Under the pieces are notes generated by a model. That model saw only the letters and a program-made list of their open reading frames with translations. It ran no database searches and was not told where the DNA came from. Positions 6,340 to 12,419 of a DNA stretch of 12,419 bases are shown here, piece by piece. The stretch spans positions 5,030-17,448 of the forward strand of contig JACNLN010000127.1 in NCBI GenBank assembly GCA_014381485.1. Direction: 5' to 3'. Source of the stretch: Fidelibacterota bacterium. GTDB lineage: Bacteria; Fidelibacterota; Marinisomatia; Marinisomatales; CAZVFT01. The first letter of the stretch is position 1; each line of letters starts with the position of its first letter. Position numbers and translations under genes: made by a program.

Positions 6340-8898
6340 CTACTTTAGATAAACCATTTTTCTCGAATCCACAAAGAAGTTAAGATCATTCAATAAAACC
6401 CTCAGTGTGAAAAAATAAATGCCGCTACCAATATGATCTCCTTCCCAGAGAAAACGATAGTGTCCGGGAGTCATTTCCTCCTCCTGGATCAGGGTGGAAA
6501 CTTCCCTACCTGCAGCATCCACGACAATCAGTGTGACAATACCACCTTGCAGGAGATCGAAGTGTATGGTAGTGGACATGTTAAAGGGATTGGGATGATT
6601 CTGATAGAGGACAAAAACTTCTGGAACCAGCAAGGATTCCATCTCCCTAATGAGAAGTAGGTTAGATTCACCAAGAGTCCTCTCTTCTGACACCTGCCAT
6701 TTCCCACCATCTGGAATCCGCGACCAGTGACCTTCTCTACTGGAATTCAACCATATAATCTGATCATTCACCCAGACATCATTGGGATCCAGCCGTTGAA
6801 GTTGAAGAAGATGATTTCCCCTTGGTGGAAATACAATAGGAAGAGAAAGGGTGTAAAATTGTTCTATCCATTCGAGTTGGTCAACCCAAATGGGATTTTC
6901 CTCATGAAAATCCATCACCAGACGCAAATCGGTTATGGAGACCGACTCAATATCAAGAAGATAAAGTTCCACATCCAGATTTATCTGTCCTTCATCCTGA
7001 TACGAAATATCCTCTGTGTCTTCTAAACTCAGTGAAAACTCATTGATAATAATCTGATTCTGAGAAGAAGAAATTTCACATAGACCCGGGGTCGGTTCAG
7101 GGTGGTAAACAAGCTCACCATTTAGTTGTCTTCCTATACTTCCTTCTAAATTAAGAGGAGGAAACCAGAGAGAATCTGCGGGAATATCTGAATCTCGACT
7201 GAAAAGATATATCAGGGTACCGTATTTCGTAGAATCCAAAAGAATATTCTCCGGAATTGGTGAAAGTATTACTTCTCCAACTGGCATCTCTGCATCCGGG
7301 AGATAAAAACAGTCACTCTCTCCCACTTTCAAACAATAATCAGCAGTATGGATGGTTCCCTCTCCCATAACCATCAATTCCACCCAGCCAGAGTCTCCAC
7401 GGGTTGGGGGCACAAATTCAGTTATCCTTAGTGTTTGAATATCGCCAAGTACATAAAAAACGTCCTGAAGTTCGTCCTCCCAAGCGAATAGGGTTTTTCT
7501 TAAATCTTTTATGATATCACGATGAATATCCATCTCAAAAAATTGACAGGACCCATCCCTTAACAGATTAATATCCGAATTATAGGTCTCTATCAGTTTT
7601 AGTAAGAAATCTTCTGTCATCTTTTCATTCACACGATAGTACAGATCAACCTGACACGAAAATGGGATATCTTGTAATTTCAGTTTATTTCGTTCGGTAT
7701 TGAGAGTCAGATTAGGGTAATATTCTTCAGGTGATATTTGATGAAGCTGACTCTTAAACAAATATAATAATTGGGATGTATCATGGAAAACCGCAGTTTC
7801 CCTAACGTACTCCCGAATACACAAGCCCACATTTTTTTCATTGACCTTTACCCACACCACGTCACATTCTGATGATGAAATGAGCGGACGTAACACCAAC
7901 CACTCAAACAGATCAGTGTGTTCACCAATAGAGGTAAAGATAATATTGTGATCACCCTCCTGGAATTCCAGGATAATATCACCTTCCTCTGTTTCCCGAA
8001 TTTCACCGCTCACACCTGAGACCGAATCGGTAATAGATACAAATTGAGGAATCTGGAACCTATCAGAAATATCCTCCGGATAAATTCCTTCAAGGGTCGT
8101 GATATTCACAAGCTCAACAAAATCTTTGACCAGTTTGGGGGAGCCAAAAGGAGGAGTGTCCGTCTCTGACTGATATTCATTTCCATAGATATCGCGCCAC
8201 GTCAAACGGTAAAAATAGAGTTCACCAGGCTCAACGTTCCAGTCAATCCATTCGGAATATGTCGCTGGAATTGTAGCAACTTGATGAAAAGGAGCCGAAA
8301 GGTCCTCGCCTCTCAGGATAGTAATAGATATGATACCATCCAGATTAGAAAATTGCCATTGTATCCGTACTGAGCGGAACTGATCCACTGCTGAAAATTC
8401 TTCAAGAGAAGGAGATGATTCAAAAATAGCTTTTTCATCAATATGAACCCGGGTAAGAACACACTTTTGAGAAGGCAGCATAACGTTTATCGGTAGAAAT
8501 GTATCTGCTCCAGACAGTAAAAACAGATAGCTGTTTTTATGATGCTGCCACCAACCAGTGAAGATGGAAGTGTGTTCACCATTGATAGTTAGGACAATAG
8601 TATCTGCAGATAACAGAGATGGAACTCTCAGACGAAAATCAAGAGCCAGCACGAATTCACTATCCGGGAGAAACAACTCAAACGAAGTTTCTCCCCAATA
8701 TCCTGTTGTGTGGTAGAAATCAGCACTATCAGGCACAACAACAGGAGTCCCATACTGATGAATGGAACAGAGAGCTTCCTCATCTTCAACTCCAGTATAT
8801 GCGACTGAATCGAAGATAATAAATTTTGCTCCTGCTTCTTCCCCTCCAGCTACAACTGCCGTGAGGAGAAAAAGAAATATACCAACTCTTGCTTTCAT
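6340..8898 (-). CDS. Exported multidomain protein with lamin-tail-like domains and a type IX-like C-terminal sorting domain
   Basis: The 852-residue protein starts with a Sec signal peptide (K2, R4, hydrophobic 5-17). Residues 30-165 are a beta-rich region without an assigned family. Residues 173-250 resemble a fibronectin type III domain, ending YFYRLTWRDIYGN. Residues 265-480 carry DVVWVKVNEKNVGLCIREYV (346-365), reminiscent of the NGexxGlYllvE strand of CotH-like kinases, but kinase residues are not evident. Two segments end like lamin-tail domains: 488-607 (begins LRITEF, ends SIGR...PTPG) and 616-746 (begins IIINEF, ends WSRIPDGGKW...TLGESN). Residues 765-852 form a FlgD-like/Por sorting domain: YQNHPNPFN, VVDAAGREV, GHYRFLWEG, GSGIYFFTL. 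I infer a cell-surface or secreted protein using outer-membrane secretion. The sorting domain is strong, the lamin-tail calls moderate, and the CotH call weak. Confidence 0.85.
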   Translation of the reverse strand: MKARVGIFLFLLTAVVAGGEEAGAKFIIFDSVAYTGVEDEEALCSIHQYGTPVVVPDSADFYHTTGYWGETSFELFLPDSEFVLALDFRLRVPSLLSADTIVLTINGEHTSIFTGWWQHHKNSYLFLLSGADTFLPINVMLPSQKCVLTRVHIDEKAIFESSPSLEEFSAVDQFRSVRIQWQFSNLDGIISITILRGEDLSAPFHQVATIPATYSEWIDWNVEPGELYFYRLTWRDIYGNEYQSETDTPPFGSPKLVKDFVELVNITTLEGIYPEDISDRFQIPQFVSITDSVSGVSGEIRETEEGDIILEFQEGDHNIIFTSIGEHTDLFEWLVLRPLISSSECDVVWVKVNEKNVGLCIREYVRETAVFHDTSQLLYLFKSQLHQISPEEYYPNLTLNTERNKLKLQDIPFSCQVDLYYRVNEKMTEDFLLKLIETYNSDINLLRDGSCQFFEMDIHRDIIKDLRKTLFAWEDELQDVFYVLGDIQTLRITEFVPPTRGDSGWVELMVMGEGTIHTADYCLKVGESDCFYLPDAEMPVGEVILSPIPENILLDSTKYGTLIYLFSRDSDIPADSLWFPPLNLEGSIGRQLNGELVYHPEPTPGLCEISSSQNQIIINEFSLSLEDTEDISYQDEGQINLDVELYLLDIESVSITDLRLVMDFHEENPIWVDQLEWIEQFYTLSLPIVFPPRGNHLLQLQRLDPNDVWVNDQIIWLNSSREGHWSRIPDGGKWQVSEERTLGESNLLLIREMESLLVPEVFVLYQNHPNPFNMSTTIHFDLLQGGIVTLIVVDAAGREVSTLIQEEEMTPGHYRFLWEGDHIGSGIYFFTLRVLLNDLNFFVDSRKMVYLK

Positions 8899-9192
8899 CT
8901 CTGAACTTTCAATTTGAAATATTTCAACAAATTATACAAGAAATATTATTCTTTCCCTAATTCGTTTCATGAACTGAATAATCAGATTGACCCACCCATA
9001 GAAATCCCGATTTATTGGAGTATGATTGATTCCAACCTGTTGAGGTTACAACGATTTCCAGGTTGTGTGGTGCATAAAACGATACTGTTGAACTAAGTCC
9101 CACTGATATAAATGCAATGCCTATCCGATTGGTTTGCACTTTCACTTTATTACAAAAGATAATGAGAATGTTGTATTAAATATATTGATTTG
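8899..9192. other. AT-rich intergenic region between tRNA-Leu and the exported protein gene
   Basis: Here lie 294 bases without a convincing gene. A perfect TATAAT on the minus strand (8931-8936) sits 33 bases before the downstream ATG but has no good -35 partner. Between it and the start is the palindrome TTTCAA-T-TTGAAA (8907-8919). I see no T-rich hairpin terminator after the tRNA. Confidence 0.5.
8931..8936 (-). promoter_or_regulatory. Candidate -10 element for the exported protein gene
   Basis: TATAAT on the minus strand lies at a suitable distance from the start at 8898. No TTGACA-like -35 is found 16-18 bases further up. Such hexamers arise by chance in AT-rich DNA, so the call is weak. 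Confidence 0.25.
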
Positions 9193-9275
9193 TACCGGGG
9201 AAGGGACTCGAACCCTCACCTCCAGTGGAGACCAGATCCTAAATCTGGCGCGTCTACCATTTCCGCCACCCCGGT
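9193..9275 (-). tRNA. tRNA-Leu (anticodon UAG)
   Basis: The 83-base minus-strand sequence folds as a class II tRNA. The seven-base acceptor stem is ACCGGGG with CCCCGGT, and the D stem is GCG/CGC. The anticodon stem CCAGA/TCTGG carries loop TTTAGGA, giving anticodon TAG, which reads CUN leucine codons. A long variable arm has stem CTCC/GGAG. The T arm is GAGGG-TTCGAGT-CCCTT, and the discriminator is A, as expected for leucine. CCA is not encoded: the genome continues CAA after the discriminator. The first pair is A1-U72 rather than the common G1-C72. It lies 80 bases downstream of secA on the same strand and may be transcribed with it or from its own promoter. Confidence 0.96.
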
Positions 9276-9355
9276 AATACATCTAAAATCAATAATTCAC
9301 CTCTCTCTTTTCTCCACTTTAGACGTGATCTCCGACATATTCCACCAACCATCTT

Positions 9356-12300
9356 TTAAGCTCCACAACATTTCTTATACTTTTTCCCACTTCCGCAGGG
9401 ACACGGTTCGTTCCTTCCCACCTTCTTACCAACTCGAATTGGCTGTCTCTTCCCAGGCTGGGAAGGTTGTCCCTGTTGTTGTTCACCACCAGAAGGAGCT
9501 ACAAACCCCATCCCTGTTGTGTCTTTGTGTTGAACTTGAACGTCCCTTGCTGGTCGACGACCTCTGAGCGATGGTGCCTCTTCCATCCCCTGGATCTTGG
9601 TTCTGTATAGACGCTGCATAGTATGTTGGTTGGTCTCTGCCAGCATATTAACAAACATCTCAAACCCTTCTGATTTATATTCCAGAAGTGGATCTTTCTG
9701 ACCATAAGCTCTAAGGTTAATCCCCTCCCTGAGCTGATCCATGGCGTAGAGATGTTCTTTCCACTTTTCATCAATAGTCCTCAAGACGACAAATCGTTCA
9801 AAACCACGCATAATCTCAGAAGGAACAAAACTTTCTCGGACACTGTAAATTGCTTTTGCCCGTTCTTTGATGTATCGACCAAGATCATCTGTAGAATCAC
9901 ATTTTTTACCATCATCGTCCATATCAACTGTCAATATAGACGCTATTTCGGCTTCAAGGTTATCCCAATTCCAAGCACCAGGATCAGGCTGATTATCGGT
10001 ATATTTTTCCAGTAAATCTGCAATGTAATCATCCAGAATGGTCTCAATCTCATCACGAACATCATCCCGGTTGAGGGCTTCATTCCGCCTGTGATAGACA
10101 ATCTCCCGCTGTTGATTCATCACATCATCATATTCCAGAAGCTGCTTCCGGATACTGAAATTCCTTGCCTCCACCTTCTTCTGTGCTCGCTCAATGGATT
10201 TCGTCACCATCCCATGTGTTATCACTTCCCCTTCTTCAACACCAAGACGATCCATTATATTCGCAATACGATCACTGCCAAAGAGCCGCATTAGGTCATC
10301 TTCGAGTGAGAGATAGAATTGCGATGAACCAGGATCTCCTTGCCGACCGGAACGACCCCGAAGCTGAAGGTCAATCCGTCGAGATTCGTGACGCTCCGTT
10401 CCGATGATATGAAGACCACCAAGGTCTGTAATCCGATCACCCAATTTGATATCTGTCCCACGACCGGCCATATTGGTGGCAATGGTCACTGCTCCCCTCA
10501 GACCTGCTCTCACAACGATCTCTGCCTCACTCTGGTGTTGTTTTGCGTTCAGGACATTGTGTGGAACTCCTCGTCGTTTCAACATACGAGAGAGTGTCTC
10601 TGAAACATCGACAGTAATCGTACCCACAAGTATCGGCTGGCCCCGCTGGTAGCTATCCGTAATCTCATCCAATATGGCGTTATATTTCTCCCGCCTGGTT
10701 TTGTATACAAGGTCATTGTGATCTTCACGAATAACCTGTTCGTTAGTGGGAATAACCGTTACGTCTAATTTGTAAATGGAGTGAAGTTCTTCTGCTTCCG
10801 TCTCTGCTGTACCCGTCATCCCCGATAACTTCTGGTATAGACGGAAATAATTCTGGATTGTAATTGTAGCCAGGGTCTGTGTCTCCCGTTCAATTGTTAC
10901 ATTTTCCTTAGCTTCAATCGCTTGATGAAGGCCATCACTGTACCGGCGACCAGGAAGAATTCGACCTGTAAATTCGTCTACGATAAGCACCCTACCGTCC
11001 TGCACAACATACTCAACATCCTTCTCATAGAGCGAATATGCCCGGAACAGTTGGGAAATGTTGTGTATCTGCTCACTTCGATCACTGTGAAGAAGACGGG
11101 CTTTCTCTATCTCCTGCTGTTTCTCAGTGGAGTTGAGGGAATTATCCTGTTCAATATTATGAATCATTTCCCCTAAATCAGGGATGACAAACATTTCAGG
11201 ATTGTTCGGCGCAATTGCCTGGCGACCTTTTTCGGTCAAGTCAATTACATGACTTTTCTCATCAATGCAGTAATAGAGATCTTCGTCCACTTCATGGAGC
11301 TTCTTATCCCGCATATAATCAGACTCTACACGAAGAGACAGTTTTTTCGTATTGGGCTCCTGAAATACTTTCATTAATCGTTTGTTCTTTGGATCTCCAC
11401 GCATTGCCTGAAGAAGTTTATAACCAGCATCATAATCTTTACTATCTTCCAGTAACTTTTCTGCACTACTTACCGTTTTATTCACCAGGCGATTCTGCAT
11501 GCGGACCAATTTTTCTACCAGAGGTTTAAAATCACTGTATTTTGATTCGGTGGGGGTATCCACGGTCCCGGAGATAATGAGAGGAGTTCTTGCCTCATCT
11601 ATGAGGATGCTATCCACCTCGTCCACAATAGCAAAATAGTATCCACGCTGAACCTGATCCTGACGGGTGAGTGCCATATTATCCCTGAGGTAGTCAAAAC
11701 CGAATTCATTATTTGTTCCATAAATGATATCCCGATTGTAGATCTCCCGGCGCTCAACGTTATCCATCCTGTTCATAATAGCACCAACAGAAAGTCCCAA
11801 TCGTTCATAAATTTTTCCCATCCACTCAGCATCACGTTGGGCAAGATAATCATTGACCGTGACAATATGTACACCACGTCCAGACAGGGCATTCAGGTAA
11901 ATGGGCATAGTGGCGACAAGTGTCTTTCCCTCACCCGTTTTCATCTCGGCTACTTTTCCCTTATGTAGTACGATTGCCCCAATCAACTGCACATCATAGG
12001 GAATCATATCCCAGGTGATTGATTGTCCAACCACTTTCCAGGTTTCACCTATCATACGTCTGCAAGTTTCCTTCACTATGGCAAAGGCTTCAGGTAAAAT
12101 TTCGTCTATAACATCCTGTTCTGCCTGGAATATGTACTTTTTCTTCTCCTCATCAGGAATATTCTTGTCCTCAACCACTCGTTCTGCCTCTTGACGAGTA
12201 ACCCTCAACATTTCCTTAAATTCACCGGTTCGATTTACCAGATCTTCGTCACTTTTTTCCTTCAACGTTTCATAAATGCTGTTTATCTCCTTAACAAGGG

Positions 12301-12364
12301 GTATATAACTCTTTATCTCCCTTTCGGATTTTTTCCCGAATATTTTTTCGAGTATTATTGCCAT
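9356..12364 (-). CDS. secA: Preprotein translocase subunit SecA
   Basis: SecA is the ATPase motor that pushes unfolded preproteins through SecYEG. At 1002 residues it is longer than the ~900 of E. coli. NBD1 has Walker A TGEGKT (143-148) and the DEVDSILIDEARTP box (248-261). The preprotein cross-linking region contains an extra segment at about 280-360 (VEKLVRMQNRLV...) typical of Bacteroidetes-type SecA. NBD2 includes GRGTDIKLG (634-642) and the QLRGRSGRQGDPGSS stretch (667-681). The helical scaffold follows, with DEKWKEHLYAMDQLREGINLR at 865-885. After a Gln/Gly/Pro-rich linker (about 955-975) the C-terminal zinc motif is CPCGSGKKYKKCC (C988, C990, C999, C1000). The gene is complete, with its ATG 55 bases inside the window edge. 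No clear Shine-Dalgarno is visible. tRNA-Leu follows downstream. Confidence 0.98.
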   Translation of the reverse strand: MAIILEKIFGKKSEREIKSYIPLVKEINSIYETLKEKSDEDLVNRTGEFKEMLRVTRQEAERVVEDKNIPDEEKKKYIFQAEQDVIDEILPEAFAIVKETCRRMIGETWKVVGQSITWDMIPYDVQLIGAIVLHKGKVAEMKTGEGKTLVATMPIYLNALSGRGVHIVTVNDYLAQRDAEWMGKIYERLGLSVGAIMNRMDNVERREIYNRDIIYGTNNEFGFDYLRDNMALTRQDQVQRGYYFAIVDEVDSILIDEARTPLIISGTVDTPTESKYSDFKPLVEKLVRMQNRLVNKTVSSAEKLLEDSKDYDAGYKLLQAMRGDPKNKRLMKVFQEPNTKKLSLRVESDYMRDKKLHEVDEDLYYCIDEKSHVIDLTEKGRQAIAPNNPEMFVIPDLGEMIHNIEQDNSLNSTEKQQEIEKARLLHSDRSEQIHNISQLFRAYSLYEKDVEYVVQDGRVLIVDEFTGRILPGRRYSDGLHQAIEAKENVTIERETQTLATITIQNYFRLYQKLSGMTGTAETEAEELHSIYKLDVTVIPTNEQVIREDHNDLVYKTRREKYNAILDEITDSYQRGQPILVGTITVDVSETLSRMLKRRGVPHNVLNAKQHQSEAEIVVRAGLRGAVTIATNMAGRGTDIKLGDRITDLGGLHIIGTERHESRRIDLQLRGRSGRQGDPGSSQFYLSLEDDLMRLFGSDRIANIMDRLGVEEGEVITHGMVTKSIERAQKKVEARNFSIRKQLLEYDDVMNQQREIVYHRRNEALNRDDVRDEIETILDDYIADLLEKYTDNQPDPGAWNWDNLEAEIASILTVDMDDDGKKCDSTDDLGRYIKERAKAIYSVRESFVPSEIMRGFERFVVLRTIDEKWKEHLYAMDQLREGINLRAYGQKDPLLEYKSEGFEMFVNMLAETNQHTMQRLYRTKIQGMEEAPSLRGRRPARDVQVQHKDTTGMGFVAPSGGEQQQGQPSQPGKRQPIRVGKKVGRNEPCPCGSGKKYKKCCGA

Positions 12365-12419
12365 AATTTCAATAATTCAAAATAACTATTTAGAGTCTGT
12401 CTATAATGTAGTGCTTTCT

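Noticed and set aside
8957..9145. 62-residue minus-strand frame with GTG start between tRNA-Leu and the exported protein gene
   Set aside because: No Shine-Dalgarno, no recognisable motif, GTG start only, and AT-rich intergenic context. Length is within chance expectation.
9190..9567. Plus-strand frame across tRNA-Leu and the end of secA
   Set aside because: It runs antisense through a tRNA and the SecA zinc-motif codons. The opening RGRDSNPHLQWR is the well-known false peptide from reading a tRNA backwards.

Overview
The window holds one block of chromosomal genes, and every gene I can support lies on the minus strand. The organism looks like an uncultivated or marine member of the Fibrobacteres-Chlorobi-Bacteroidetes (FCB) superphylum. 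Three things point there. The large secreted protein ends in a Por/type IX-like sorting domain containing NHPNPFN. SecA carries the long insertion and ~1000-residue length seen in Bacteroidetes-type SecA. Several genes have no clear Shine-Dalgarno sequence, and one upstream region has a TAnnTTTG-like promoter. Neomarinimicrobiota or a related candidate phylum is my best guess, as an inference only.

Layout from right to left, in the direction of transcription. secA (12364-9356) encodes the preprotein translocase ATPase and is followed after 80 bases by tRNA-Leu(UAG) (9275-9193). After a ~290-base AT-rich gap comes an 852-residue exported protein (8898-6340). I read its domains as signal peptide, fibronectin-III-like, a possible degenerate CotH-like region, two degenerate lamin-tail-like domains and a C-terminal sorting domain. 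Next is a small lipoprotein with beta-barrel-like strands (6180-5410). A metallo-beta-lactamase-fold hydrolase (5271-4423) is joined by a 4-base gap to a pseudo-receiver-like protein (4418-4050). A weak terminator candidate separates this pair from nth, endonuclease III (3994-3344).

A 423-base gene-free region (2921-3343) follows. It holds a striking 75-base palindromic element, several GTCGGG/CCCGAC motifs and a long reading frame broken by a single TGA. Downstream of it is a tight three-gene operon with overlapping ends: folE (2920-2345), nfo (2345-1485) and lpd (1488-79). The window ends in a short pyrimidine-rich tandem repeat (1-45).

Functionally the block is mostly housekeeping: protein export (secA), tRNA, base-excision repair (nth and nfo), pterin/folate synthesis (folE) and 2-oxoacid dehydrogenase or glycine cleavage E3 (lpd). 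SecA exports through Sec, the route the 852-residue protein would take across the inner membrane before outer-membrane secretion. I see no CRISPR array, transposase, phage gene or defence system. The least explained parts are the 852-residue surface protein, the hydrolase/pseudo-receiver pair and the intergenic palindrome region.
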